64,000 nucleotides of DNA from Ferrimonas gelatinilytica (GCF_039544205.1 NZ_BAABLF010000008.1:124001-188000), one strand, 5' to 3'; counted from the stretch's first letter, positions 17,741-25,219 are shown. Translations and numbers: made by a program. Notes: a model not told the origin generated them from the sequence alone.

Positions 17741-19165
17741 TTTCCGTCGCCCGTTCAGGGCATTCTGCAGTGCCTTTCGCAGCTCCTCGGCCTGGGTCCC
17801 CACCACCACCTGGACCCCCTCACCGTGCTGGATCACCGCCTTGGCGCCAAGGCGTTTCAGGCGCTCCGCATCCAGCCGCTCAGGTTGGTACAGTGACAGG
17901 CGCAGGCGCGTCAGGCAGGCGTCCACGGACTTCAGGTTCTTCCCGCCCCCCAGCGCCTTCAACAACGCCGCCACCGGCGCGGTCGCCAGGTTGCGGCCGC
18001 TGCGCGGCGTGCGCCCGGGGGTCAACAGCTTGAACCGCACGATGACGATACGAAACAGGGTGTAATACACCACGGCAAACAGGGGGCCCAGCCAGACCAG
18101 GTCAACGACGTTGCGGCTCAGGTGCAGGTAAAGAAGGAAATCCAGTAACCCCTGGGAGAACACCATACCGTGGTGGATCCCCACCGCGGTCGTCACCATG
18201 TAGGCAAGGCCGGTCAGCAGAGCATGGAGCACGAACAGACCCGGCGCAGCAAAAAGAAAGGCAAACTCCACCGGCTCGGTGACGCCGGTCAGCCAGCAGG
18301 TAAATGCGGCGGACAGCATGATTCCTGCGGTCTGCCGGCGCTGTCGGGGTTCGGCGCTGCGCCAGATAGCCAGCGCCGCCGCCGGCAATCCCCACATCTT
18401 GATCAGGTAGCCACCCGCTAGGTGCCCGGCGTTAGGGTCCCCGGCCAGGAAGCGGGTGATCTCCCCATTGACCGAATAATCCGGATAGACCGCGTACTGC
18501 CCCACCTCATAGAAAAACGGCAGGTTCCAGATATGGTGCAACCCCAGGGGAATGAGTAACCGCTCCACGGTGCCATAAAGCCCCCAGGCCAGGACCGGTT
18601 GCTGATACAGCACCCATTGGGAGAACAGATCCAGACCGCCCTGCAGACGTGGCCAGAACAGCGCAAAGAGTCCCGCCAGCAGCATGCCACCGGGAACCGT
18701 CAGCAGCGCCACCAACCGACGACCGGAGAAAAAAGCCAGGGCCTCGGGCAGTTGGACATCGTGGAAGCGACGATAGACCGCACTGGTCATCAATCCGACA
18801 ATCACTCCCCCAAGAACACCGGTATTGACCGCTTCAAACCCCATGATCGGGACCGTTTTCCAGCCGTAATGCTGTGCCAGCACCTCCAGTGCCGCCAGCA
18901 TCGCGGCGTAGCCCGTCACCGCCGCCAGCGCGCCCACACCGTCCTGGTGGCAAAAAGTGAGTGCCACGGCGATGGCGAACAGCAGGGGAAGAAACTCAAA
19001 GACTGCGGCACCACAATGGAGCGCAAACTCTGCCAGCAGGGGGGGAATGAAGGGGATGGGGCTGGTTCCTATCCCGACCAAGAGCCCGGCGATAGGAAGC
19101 ACGGCCACCGGCACCATCAGCGCCTTGCCGACACGCTGGAGCCGATGAAACCAGTTTTTAAACAT
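17738..19165 (-). CDS. PTS glucose-type transporter subunit IICB (PtsG-like)
   Basis: Membrane permease-kinase that imports and phosphorylates a hexose, most likely glucose, using phosphate from the general PTS. From the ATG at 19165 it is 475 aa. The EIIC domain (about 1-385) contains VGKALMVPVAVLPIAGLLVG, NTGVLGGVIVG, YGTVERLLIPLGLHHIWNLPF and LTGVTEPVEF. The C-terminal EIIB domain contains VDACLTRLRLSL with the phosphorylated cysteine. Similarity along the chain is to PtsG rather than to NagE. No EIIA domain is fused, so it would rely on Crr. The start overlaps the yqcA stop as ATGA, an unusual partner for a flavodoxin. Confidence 0.88.
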   Translation of the reverse strand: MFKNWFHRLQRVGKALMVPVAVLPIAGLLVGIGTSPIPFIPPLLAEFALHCGAAVFEFLPLLFAIAVALTFCHQDGVGALAAVTGYAAMLAALEVLAQHYGWKTVPIMGFEAVNTGVLGGVIVGLMTSAVYRRFHDVQLPEALAFFSGRRLVALLTVPGGMLLAGLFALFWPRLQGGLDLFSQWVLYQQPVLAWGLYGTVERLLIPLGLHHIWNLPFFYEVGQYAVYPDYSVNGEITRFLAGDPNAGHLAGGYLIKMWGLPAAALAIWRSAEPRQRRQTAGIMLSAAFTCWLTGVTEPVEFAFLFAAPGLFVLHALLTGLAYMVTTAVGIHHGMVFSQGLLDFLLYLHLSRNVVDLVWLGPLFAVVYYTLFRIVIVRFKLLTPGRTPRSGRNLATAPVAALLKALGGGKNLKSVDACLTRLRLSLYQPERLDAERLKRLGAKAVIQHGEGVQVVVGTQAEELRKALQNALNGRRK

Positions 19166-19641
19166 CACTCGTCGGCCGTGGCCAACGCCGAGGTCAACTG
19201 CGAAAGCCACTGGGGCAACCAGGCCAGGGCCAGGCGCTCCGGCTCCATGGTTTCCGTAGCATCGATCTGCAAGCGGGCGCCGATACGTCGGGCCCCCAAT
19301 TCGGTGAGCAACTCATCGAACTGGCGACCACCGCCACAGAAGGTCTCACCGTAACTGCTGTCGCCCAGCGCGATCACGCCATAATGCAGCTGCGGCAGGT
19401 AGGGCGCCTGGTCTTTCAGATCCAGGAAGAGGGGAAGGATATTGTCCGGGAGATCGCCGGATCCGGTTGTGGAGGTGATCACCAGCAGGGGCGTCTCCTC
19501 CTGCTCACTGATGGCGCTGGCACTGTCCGATTCGATCCAGTGCACCTCATGGCCCGCCTGTTTCAGGGCATCAGCCACCTGTTCCGCCACGAATTCCGAG
19601 GCGCCATAAACCGTCCCCACCGCCAGCGAGATTACCGCCAT
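19165..19641 (-). CDS. yqcA: Flavodoxin YqcA (MioC-type)
   Basis: Short-chain FMN flavodoxin acting as a cytosolic electron carrier; the physiological partner is unknown. The 158-aa protein has the phosphate loop GTVYGASE and two flavin-binding loops, TSTTGSGDLPDN and YGVIALGDSSYGETFCGGGRQFD. The match is to E. coli YqcA (VGTMYGNS, TSTTGQGDLPDS) rather than MioC, and the location beside truC and yqcC confirms it. In E. coli the order is yqcC-truC-yqcA. Here a 210-base gap separates it from truC, and it leads into the PTS gene by ATGA overlap. Confidence 0.9.
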   Translation of the reverse strand: MAVISLAVGTVYGASEFVAEQVADALKQAGHEVHWIESDSASAISEQEETPLLVITSTTGSGDLPDNILPLFLDLKDQAPYLPQLHYGVIALGDSSYGETFCGGGRQFDELLTELGARRIGARLQIDATETMEPERLALAWLPQWLSQLTSALATADE

Positions 19642-19725
19642 TGTCCATCCCCTAGTTGCATATCCTCTGCTGTCAACTTACTGTAAGGATCGACGGTGCG
19701 CAATACGCCAACCAGGAGCCCGGTC

Positions 19726-19860
19726 ATGCATCAGCGCAGTTTACGACGTCGTCATATCCATCGCCATGTCTGCGTTCGCCGTCGCATCCGGCGCAACGTC
19801 TTCTTCGTGACTGAGCAGAAGGAGCACGCGCCTATCGTCTACCCGCGCACTAAGTCCTGA
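19726..19860 (+). CDS. Possible 44-aa arginine/histidine-rich small protein
   Basis: A short frame on the plus strand begins at ATG 19726 with AGGAG eight bases before it and ends at TGA 19860. The product is very basic in its first half (MHQRSLRRRHIHRHVCVRRR) and ends in EHAPIVYPRTKS. It lies in the yqcA-truC gap and overlaps the end of truC (opposite strand) by 11 bases. I do not recognise a family. It could be a real small RNA- or DNA-binding protein or a chance frame. The good ribosome site and the abrupt change of composition are the only support. Confidence 0.35.
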   Translation: MHQRSLRRRHIHRHVCVRRRIRRNVFFVTEQKEHAPIVYPRTKS

Positions 19861-20593
19861 CCCGGTAGGCACCGGAATCCGTCGGCCAACCAAAACGTTG
19901 CAGTAGCGGCTGCCACTCCGGCTCCAGATCGCATTCGATCCAAAGCGGATCCTCGCTGCGCGGATGCCGTAACCCCATTGCCTTGGCAACGAGCCAAAGT
20001 CGCTGGATACCGAACGCTTCCCGATAAAGCTTGTTATGGTGACGACACCCATGGGTGGTATCACCCACGATGGGGTGACGCAGATGCGCCATATGGCGGC
20101 GTAACTGGTGTTTGCGCCCCGTCTGCGGCCTTAACTCCATCAAGGTATAGCGGGCACTGGGATAACGACTGACCGGGATCGGCAGCTCAACCTGACGCAA
20201 CGGTGCAAAGTGGGTCACCGCCTCCTGGGGCGGTTTATCCTGCTTCGCATGTTTATCCGCGATGGCATCCAGCTCCTCTTTCAGGGGGTAATCCAGCGTC
20301 CCCGCTTCATTGAGGTGGCCCCGGCACAGGGCAAGATACACCTTTTCAACCTGATGAGCGGCAAACTGCTCCGACAACCGACGGGCCATTAATGCACTCT
20401 TGGCAAAGAGCAGTACCCCGGATGTAGGACGGTCCAGGCGGTGGACCGGAAACACGTGGCAGCCAACCTGGTCGCGGGTCATCTGCATGGCAAACTGCGT
20501 TTCGTGACGATCCAGCCAGCTACGGTGCACCAAAAGACCCGAGGGCTTGTGCACCGCGACCAAATCCTCATCCTCGTAAAGAATCGGGATCAT
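19850..20593 (-). CDS. truC: tRNA pseudouridine(65) synthase TruC
   Basis: Makes pseudouridine 65 in the acceptor stem of tRNA-Ile and tRNA-Asp (E. coli). From the ATG at 20593 the protein is 247 aa. It has LVAVHKPSGLLVHRSWLDR, then VHRLDRPTSGVLLFAKS with catalytic Asp54 at the E. coli number. C-terminal ELRPQTGRKHQLRRHMAHL and HPIVGDTTHG are typical of the RluA/TruC fold. The ATG overlaps the yqcC stop as ATGA, so translation is probably coupled. The long upstream frame to 20848 is only open reading over yqcC. Confidence 0.95.
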   Translation of the reverse strand: MIPILYEDEDLVAVHKPSGLLVHRSWLDRHETQFAMQMTRDQVGCHVFPVHRLDRPTSGVLLFAKSALMARRLSEQFAAHQVEKVYLALCRGHLNEAGTLDYPLKEELDAIADKHAKQDKPPQEAVTHFAPLRQVELPIPVSRYPSARYTLMELRPQTGRKHQLRRHMAHLRHPIVGDTTHGCRHHNKLYREAFGIQRLWLVAKAMGLRHPRSEDPLWIECDLEPEWQPLLQRFGWPTDSGAYRVRT

Positions 20594-20934
20594 CGGCCCC
20601 CCTGCGACAGGCAGAGATCCAGGCGCCCAAGATGGGCAATCAGGAGCTGGCACTGGGGGTGGTTGCGAAACGCCTCCTCGGCCATGGGTTTTAAGGCAAT
20701 GGCTGTGGGCAGGCTCCGCCGCTCTGCCACCAGAAGACGCATCCGCGGGACAAAGAGAAATTGCAGCCACTGCTCGAACCTGAGGGTATCCACACAAAAT
20801 GGCAGTGGACTGGCCAGCGCCGCCGCATCCGGCGGCGCGGCTTGCCAAAGCTCCGCCTCTCGCATCAGCCGTTCGAGGACCAACAACTGGTCCGCCACCG
20901 CATGATACAGGGCTTCGGATCCATCACTCGTCAT
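20590..20934 (-). CDS. yqcC: YqcC family protein (DUF446)
   Basis: Small cytosolic protein of unknown function, cotranscribed with truC in many gammaproteobacteria. From the ATG at 20934 it is 114 aa, close to the usual 109. Family landmarks are PFCVDTLRFEQWLQFLFVPRM and the C-terminal LIAHLGRLDLCLS. It is the first gene of yqcC-truC, reading away from the divergent DUF3549 gene. In E. coli yqcC is the neighbour of csrB, which matters for the RNA genes at 22511-23523. Confidence 0.9.
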   Translation of the reverse strand: MTSDGSEALYHAVADQLLVLERLMREAELWQAAPPDAAALASPLPFCVDTLRFEQWLQFLFVPRMRLLVAERRSLPTAIALKPMAEEAFRNHPQCQLLIAHLGRLDLCLSQGGR

Positions 20935-21029
20935 AAGCGCTCCACAAAAGGGCAAAAGGCTGGGCGCGGGATCATACCATCCGGCGGATGAGCCACCTAT
21001 AATGGCCCAAATTTCCCACGAGCCGTGTC

Positions 21030-22058
21030 ATGGAAAGTCTTACCACACTCGACCAGTTTCTCACTCAAGCCGGCGTGCAGTATCAGGTTTACGATTTGGG
21101 ACGCCGAGTGGTTCCCCTGGACCCCACACTGTTCCAGCGCTTCGAAGCCACCGAGCAACCCTACCCCTACCCCCGGGCCCAGCATGCTTGGCTTGGGATC
21201 CTGTTTTGGGATCCCCAGCGCTCGACTCAGCACTTTGTCTGGTTTCTCAAGCTGCCGCTGGATGAACAGGGAAAACTCAACCCGGCGGCGCGCAGTCAGT
21301 TCCTGCAGATGGTGGTGGAGGCCCTGGGTCAGGATCCCGCAGCGGCAATGGCACCGGAGCAGCAGGAGCGGTTGAACAACAACCCTTTCACCTTCACGCC
21401 TACCCAGGAAAAGATGGCGCTGTTCCACGCTCGCGTTCGGCAACAGCTGGCGCAGCCGCCCACTGTCCACTGTGCCCCGGTGCAGGCCTACCTCTGTGGG
21501 CACAGCGACCCTCAGCAGTGGCCACAGCTCGGCCTTCAGGGGTTCGCGGACTACCTCTGCCGTTTCCCGCCTCAAGACATCCCACAGGTTGTCGAAACAC
21601 TGAAAACCCTTCCGCCGGAGCCACGGCACGCCTTTGCCAGCGTCTGCGAACACCTCTCCCTGAACGATGCCCTCGCCGACGCCTGGCTGATGCTGGCAAT
21701 GCAGGAAACCTCGGGGCCGCAGCGCCTGATGGCTATCCGGGCCATCGCCGGCTGCCCCCTGCAGCGTCAGCAGGGGCTGGATCTCCTGCTGGACCAACCG
21801 ACGCTGGATGACGAGACGTTGATCGCCATCGCCGCTCGGCTCTGGCAGGGGCTGGATCCCGGGCGCCTGAATCGATACCTTGGGCACTTGGCCGAGGCCC
21901 GGTCAGAAACATTCGAACAGATCTTTGTTGATCTGGTCGCCATTCCCCAGCTTCGGGGGGCCATCCTGGCCCTGGTGCAGGATCCCGCACGCCCCAAAGC
22001 ACTGGCCGATGCGATCCTGTGCCTGCGCCAAACCCTGAGGAGCCGCAACCATGTTTAG
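21030..22058 (+). CDS. DUF3549 family protein
   Basis: The 342-aa soluble protein belongs to a family of unknown function found in Vibrio, Shewanella and relatives. The N-terminal segment LTTLDQFLTQAGVQYQVYDLGRRVV with QHAWLGILFWDP is characteristic. The rest is helical, with repeated short helix pairs such as QRLMAIRAIAGCPLQRQQGLDLLLDQ that resemble HEAT-like repeats. No catalytic motif is seen. It is divergent from yqcC and overlaps the following DUF3301 gene by 8 bases. Confidence 0.85.
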   Translation: MESLTTLDQFLTQAGVQYQVYDLGRRVVPLDPTLFQRFEATEQPYPYPRAQHAWLGILFWDPQRSTQHFVWFLKLPLDEQGKLNPAARSQFLQMVVEALGQDPAAAMAPEQQERLNNNPFTFTPTQEKMALFHARVRQQLAQPPTVHCAPVQAYLCGHSDPQQWPQLGLQGFADYLCRFPPQDIPQVVETLKTLPPEPRHAFASVCEHLSLNDALADAWLMLAMQETSGPQRLMAIRAIAGCPLQRQQGLDLLLDQPTLDDETLIAIAARLWQGLDPGRLNRYLGHLAEARSETFEQIFVDLVAIPQLRGAILALVQDPARPKALADAILCLRQTLRSRNHV

Positions 22059-22461
22059 CCTGATGGAACTGATGCTACTGCTCTGCTGTGGCGTAATCGC
22101 CATGCTGTTCTGGCAACTGCGACAGATCTCTGAAGCCGCGGGCTTTCACGCCCAGCGGCTGTGCCAACAGCGGCGACTGCAGCTGCTCAATGTCGCCCGA
22201 GTCAAAGCCAGACTTGGCAAAATCCCGGGGCATGGGCTGGGCTGGCGCACCGAATACCAGGTCGAATTCAGTACCGATGGCCTCAACAGCCTGACCGCCA
22301 AAATGGCGTTTCTGGGGCCGCGACTGAATGAGGCAACACTGCCACTCTACCCGGAGCCGGAATGGCAACAAGCTCCCGCCAACCGGGGACGGATAGGCAT
22401 GGGGAGCTGCAGCAGTAGTGGTTGCGGCAGTAAAAGCAGCTGCGGCTCAAAACGCTGCTGA
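22051..22461 (+). CDS. DUF3301 family membrane-anchored protein
   Basis: The 136-aa protein has one N-terminal membrane segment (LMELMLLLCCGVIAMLFWQL) followed by a basic region (RLCQQRRLQLLNVARVKARLG) and a small soluble domain (GWRTEYQVEFSTDG). The C-terminal tail from about residue 115 is made almost only of Gly, Ser, Cys and Lys with four cysteines, suggesting metal binding or a disordered anchor. Function unknown. It overlaps DUF3549 by 8 bases, so the pair is an operon. No plus-strand terminator follows; the strong hairpin at 22519-22546 has its T-run on the other strand. Confidence 0.85.
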   Translation: MFSLMELMLLLCCGVIAMLFWQLRQISEAAGFHAQRLCQQRRLQLLNVARVKARLGKIPGHGLGWRTEYQVEFSTDGLNSLTAKMAFLGPRLNEATLPLYPEPEWQQAPANRGRIGMGSCSSSGCGSKSSCGSKRC

Positions 22462-22510
22462 CTCTCCTCGCCAGTGTGCCCTCTCGCTGAACTTCACCGC
22501 ATAAACAAGC

Positions 22511-22546
22511 AAAAAAAAGAACCGCAACAGTTACCTGTTGCGGTTC
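22511..22546 (-). terminator. Rho-independent terminator of the first CsrB-like RNA
   Basis: Perfect 12-bp stem GAACCGCAACAG / CTGTTGCGGTTC with a 4-base loop, followed on the minus strand by eight T residues. There are no T residues on the plus side, so it ends a minus-strand transcript, and no minus-strand protein gene is present to explain it. Confidence 0.92.
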
Positions 22547-22884
22547 GGGTACCACATCTACGCCAACTATCCGTGTTGAATTGATGCTCCCTGCATCCTC
22601 CTTGCGTACCGATGCTCCTTGCACTTTCCTTAGCTGATCCATCAGCTTCCCTGTACTCCCGTGTCCCCGCTCCTGCGAAGTCCCCTTCCCTGGGGTGTGC
22701 CACCCTCGGCATCCTGCCTATCCCTGGTGGCCAACACGCTCAACGTACTCACTTCCTTGTGACGGCCCCATCCTGCGGCCGAACATGCTCCATCCTGGAG
22801 CGGTCCTACATCTTCCTTGATTAACCCATTGTTTCGATGACCGCATCCTGCTGCCACCGAAGGGTTATCTGTCGTTTCCTGACA
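22511..22884 (-). ncRNA. csrB: CsrB-type CsrA-binding small RNA, copy 1
   Basis: Predicted untranslated RNA of about 374 nt that sequesters the translational regulator CsrA. The minus strand contains about 23 GGA motifs in CAGGA, AGGGA, AAGGA and GGAGC contexts, which is the CsrA recognition core. Several are displayed in hairpin loops: GCTCC-AGGAT-GGAGC near 22790, GGC-AGGAT-GCC near 22710, and GGCC-GCAGGATGG-GGCC near 22775. It ends in the terminator at 22511-22546. A promoter at 22892-22919 gives a 5' end near 22884. The neighbourhood (yqcC, truC and yqcA on one side, syd and queF on the other) is that of E. coli csrB. The 5' end is uncertain by a few bases. Confidence 0.85.
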
Positions 22885-22891
22885 AAACCAG

Positions 22892-22919
22892 AGTCTAGTT
22901 CAGTGATATCGACAAACAA
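22892..22919 (-). promoter_or_regulatory. Putative sigma-70 promoter of CsrB-like RNA copy 1
   Basis: Minus strand TTGTTT at 22919-22914, a 16-base spacer, and TAGACT at 22897-22892. This would start RNA near 22884, just before the first CAGGA motif. It has the same spacing as the promoter of copy 2. Confidence 0.5.
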
Positions 22920-23038
22920 CCCAATGTTAACAAAAGGTTTTTTATCTGAAATCCAAGGCACAACCGTCAACCGGGATAAATGTCTTTAAAAATCAAAAAT
23001 TTGACTTATCAAAGCACGATAACCACACCGCTTCGGCG

Positions 23039-23053
23039 GGACATTTTCTTACA
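23039..23053 (-). promoter_or_regulatory. Putative upstream activating site (GacA/UvrY/VarA-like), copy 1
   Basis: Minus strand reads TGTAAGAAAATGTCC about 160-170 bases before the predicted RNA start. TGTAAG is the conserved left half of the TGTAAGN6CTTACA element bound by GacA-family regulators of csr/rsm RNAs; the right half is not recognisable here. An almost identical 15-mer precedes copy 2. Confidence 0.5.
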
Positions 23054-23170
23054 GGGTAAAGAGAAATTCGACTCAACAATCATCGGGTTAAGTCGCCGCG
23101 TTAAAGAACGGTAGCGGACAAGCTGGTCATGCGAAGAAGAGATGCTGGCGCCGATAAGAGACCGGGCCAT

Positions 23171-23201
23171 AAAAAAGCGGGCCGCAACAAAGTTGCGGCC
23201 C
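23171..23201 (-). terminator. Rho-independent terminator of the second CsrB-like RNA
   Basis: Perfect 10-bp stem GGGCCGCAAC / GTTGCGGCCC with a 3-base loop, then GC and six T residues on the minus strand. The central CCGCAAC / GTTGCGG part is identical to the terminator stem of copy 1. Confidence 0.92.
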
Positions 23202-23523
23202 TTAAGGTACGTGTCAAGCTATCCCGCTTAAATTGGCGCCACTCCCTGGCCCATCCCTGCGTCACTTGCCAATCCCTGCATCATCCTTGGCTGTTCCATC
23301 AGCATTCCCTGAACAAACCGTTCTAACCATCCTGGCAGAGCATCATCCTGGCACTCAGCGCACAATCGAAACTGCGCGTTTTCCTCCCTGCGGCGAACAT
23401 CCCCATCCGCCTGAGTATCCGTTCCTGTCCCACTCCCTGTGGTAACAGCACGCCACTCACTCATTTCCCAGCAGGCCAACTCCTTGTCAGACAAGCCATG
23501 AAACCAGTTACCGCTCCTTGGTG
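23171..23523 (-). ncRNA. csrB: CsrB-type CsrA-binding small RNA, copy 2
   Basis: Second predicted CsrA-sequestering RNA, about 353 nt, upstream of copy 1 in the same orientation. The minus strand has about 19-20 GGA motifs. These include CAGGATGATG, CCAGGATGG, CAGGGAATG, CCAAGGATGA, CAGGGATT, CAGGGATGG, CAGGGAGTGG and CAAGGAG near the 5' end. A 109-codon open frame across it (23228-23557) has no ribosome site and a composition dictated by the repeats, so I do not call a protein. It has its own promoter (23530-23557) and terminator (23171-23201). Outside the GGA motifs and the terminator stem the two copies are not closely similar, so duplication is old or the motifs converged. Confidence 0.83.
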
Positions 23524-23529
23524 TCTCCC

Positions 23530-23557
23530 ATTCTATGCAAATCCACCCTGACCACAA
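23530..23557 (-). promoter_or_regulatory. Putative sigma-70 promoter of CsrB-like RNA copy 2
   Basis: Minus strand TTGTGG at 23557-23552, a 16-base spacer and TAGAAT at 23535-23530, placing the RNA start near 23523, immediately before the CAAGGAG motif. Confidence 0.55.
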
Positions 23558-23696
23558 CCCCTTTACTCAAACGCTACGGGCCCGCAACCAAAGAACGCTC
23601 CGTACACCACTACGAAACCTTTGACTTACATCGAGATAAAATAAAAGACCGGCAAGAACTCGGGACCCTGACGGGCAATACTCTCCCAAGGGAAAT

Positions 23697-23711
23697 GGAC
23701 AATCTCTTACA
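23697..23711 (-). promoter_or_regulatory. Putative upstream activating site (GacA/UvrY/VarA-like), copy 2
   Basis: Minus strand TGTAAGAGATTGTCC, about 175-190 bases before the predicted start of copy 2. It matches the element before copy 1 at 13 of 15 positions. A further TGTAAG half-site lies at about 23624-23629, closer to the promoter. Confidence 0.5.
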
Positions 23712-23729
23712 CGAGATATCAGAGATCCT

Positions 23730-24347
23730 TCACCTTAAATCAGCCTGATACAAGCTTCCGGTCACCTGACCAACATTCAACTCAGCGATGGGATTAAAGC
23801 CAAGGCTCTCAAACAGAGGCTTCAGGGTGGGCCAATAGATCATTGTGGCGAGCCCATTGATGTGTCGCTCTCGCTCCAGTGCAATGACCGAGCTCAGTAG
23901 CTGAGCACCATAGCCGCGTCGACGGTAGGCCGGGGCCACAGCCACAAACTGCAGCAGATGGGTACGATCGAAATCCAGGCGCTCGAGGATCTCCTGCTCC
24001 CGCGCCATCCATTGACGGGCGCCGCTCCAGCCAGTTCCGAGCGCCATCTTCAGACGCCAGTTCCAGAAACGTTCCTGGCCCAGCGGGTAAGCCCCGTCGA
24101 GCAGAGACGCCACGCCCACAAGGGCACCCTCCAGTTCCAGGCCGACAAAGATCTGCTCGCGCTGCCACAACTCATGCAACTCCTCCCGGATCGCCGCACG
24201 CAGGCGCTGCTCATAGTTATCCGCAGGGAAAACGGAACGAAAAAAGGGATCATCTCGATATGCCTGAAGCAGAAGGGACGCGGCGACACGAAGATCATCC
24301 GCACTGAGATAACGCACTTCCGGTGAGGGGGCAACCGCCGGCTCCAT
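23730..24347 (-). CDS. GNAT family N-acetyltransferase
   Basis: Predicted acetyl-CoA-dependent acetyltransferase of unknown substrate. From the ATG at 24347 (AGGAGAG ribosome site in place) it is 205 aa. The fold is recognisable from LQFVAVAPAYRRRGYGAQLLSSVIALE at about residues 130-156, where the RRRGYG segment is the acetyl-CoA pyrophosphate loop, and from YWPTLKPLFESLGFNPIAE near the end. The N-terminal part (DDLRVAASLLLQAYRDDPFF) also fits. The upstream in-frame extension to 24437 lacks family character. It is divergent from the DUF2789 gene. Its 3' end lies close to the regulatory region of CsrB-like copy 2. Confidence 0.85.
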   Translation of the reverse strand: MEPAVAPSPEVRYLSADDLRVAASLLLQAYRDDPFFRSVFPADNYEQRLRAAIREELHELWQREQIFVGLELEGALVGVASLLDGAYPLGQERFWNWRLKMALGTGWSGARQWMAREQEILERLDFDRTHLLQFVAVAPAYRRRGYGAQLLSSVIALERERHINGLATMIYWPTLKPLFESLGFNPIAELNVGQVTGSLYQADLR

Positions 24348-24424
24348 GGCACTCTCCTGATGAAAACTTGACCAATGCAAACATCGGTCAAAACTTAGGT
24401 AAAAATCAAGCTCAGGAGCAATCG

Positions 24425-24655
24425 ATGGACACCACACCCACAGACTTAACCCACCTTTTTGAACAATTGGGACTGGATCCGGAGCAAACCGCGATGGACC
24501 ACTTCATCTCAACCCACCGGCTGGCGCCGGAGCAGGCTTTAGAGGAGGCCCCATTCTGGACACCGTCACAACGGGCATTTCTCAGGGAGGAGAAGCAGCA
24601 GGATGCCGAGTGGGTAGAAACCATCGATATTCTGGACACCCTGCTGCGGGGATAG
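24425..24655 (+). CDS. DUF2789 family protein
   Basis: The 76-aa acidic protein matches a small family of unknown function. The pattern is LFEQLGLDPEQTAMDHFISTH, APFWTPSQRAFLREE, then a C-terminal DAEWVETIDILDTLLR helix. All helical, no cysteine, probably cytosolic. The chosen ATG at 24425 gives the family length; the open frame upstream to 24323 is over the divergent gene's start region. No operon partner on this strand. Confidence 0.85.
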   Translation: MDTTPTDLTHLFEQLGLDPEQTAMDHFISTHRLAPEQALEEAPFWTPSQRAFLREEKQQDAEWVETIDILDTLLRG

Positions 24656-24679
24656 GGAGACTCGCGGCCCGGGAGGCGA

Positions 24680-25057
24680 TCAGATAGCCAAGTTCACCGC
24701 GGTTTCACCCCAACCGGTGACGGCACCGTCACGGAAAACCACCGGTGTGCACTCCTCCTTCTCGGTTACGCCATCTCCGTGTAGGCGATGGGTTCGGTAA
24801 TACAGTACCTGAACCACCCCTTGATCCTTCTGATAGACTTCGTTGAAATCTGCGGTACCCATAATGACGCGCACCTGGTCCACGGTCATACCCAGGCTGA
24901 TCTGGGCCAGGTTCTTACGATTGCGCTCCTGTTGCTTCTCCCAGCTGCTCAGGTGATCCGCGTCCCAGCCGCCGTCACCGCCCACCTTTACCACGCAACC
25001 GCTTAAACTGGTGATCGCCATCGCCGCAAGGGTGGCCGCAAGTATGGTTTTTTTCAT
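24680..25057 (-). CDS. DUF3192 family lipoprotein
   Basis: The 125-aa precursor has a type II signal peptide ending in the lipobox LSGC (lipidated Cys21), so it is expected on the outer or inner membrane facing the periplasm. The mature part contains NLAQISLGMTVDQVRVIMGTADFNE, a BamE/SmpA-like helix-turn motif, and CTPVVFRDGAVTGWGE. The ATG at 25057 is preferred because AGGA lies about eight bases ahead; the ATG at 25066 sits on the ribosome site. Function unknown. It is convergent with DUF2789. Confidence 0.85.
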   Translation of the reverse strand: MKKTILAATLAAMAITSLSGCVVKVGGDGGWDADHLSSWEKQQERNRKNLAQISLGMTVDQVRVIMGTADFNEVYQKDQGVVQVLYYRTHRLHGDGVTEKEECTPVVFRDGAVTGWGETAVNLAI

Positions 25058-25219
25058 CGTTGACATCCTGTGTTCATTAAGGGTTCGCAGTGCTTATAAC
25101 AAAAGTCGTGCCAACCACGAAAATCACCTTTAAATCAATGGTATAATTATTTCCCGTTGCGCTTACAGTTTTCAATCAGGCAAACTCTTAGCGAAATTCA
25201 CTAACGGTTTTGCCCGAAC

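Noticed and set aside
22462..22510. Plus-strand terminator for DUF3301
   Set aside because: The nearby hairpin (22519-22546) lacks T residues on the plus side; it serves the minus-strand RNA.
23228..23557. 109-codon minus frame covering the second CsrB-like RNA
   Set aside because: The repeated GGA motifs force Gly/Arg/Met-type codons; no ribosome site; better explained as structural RNA with promoter and terminator.
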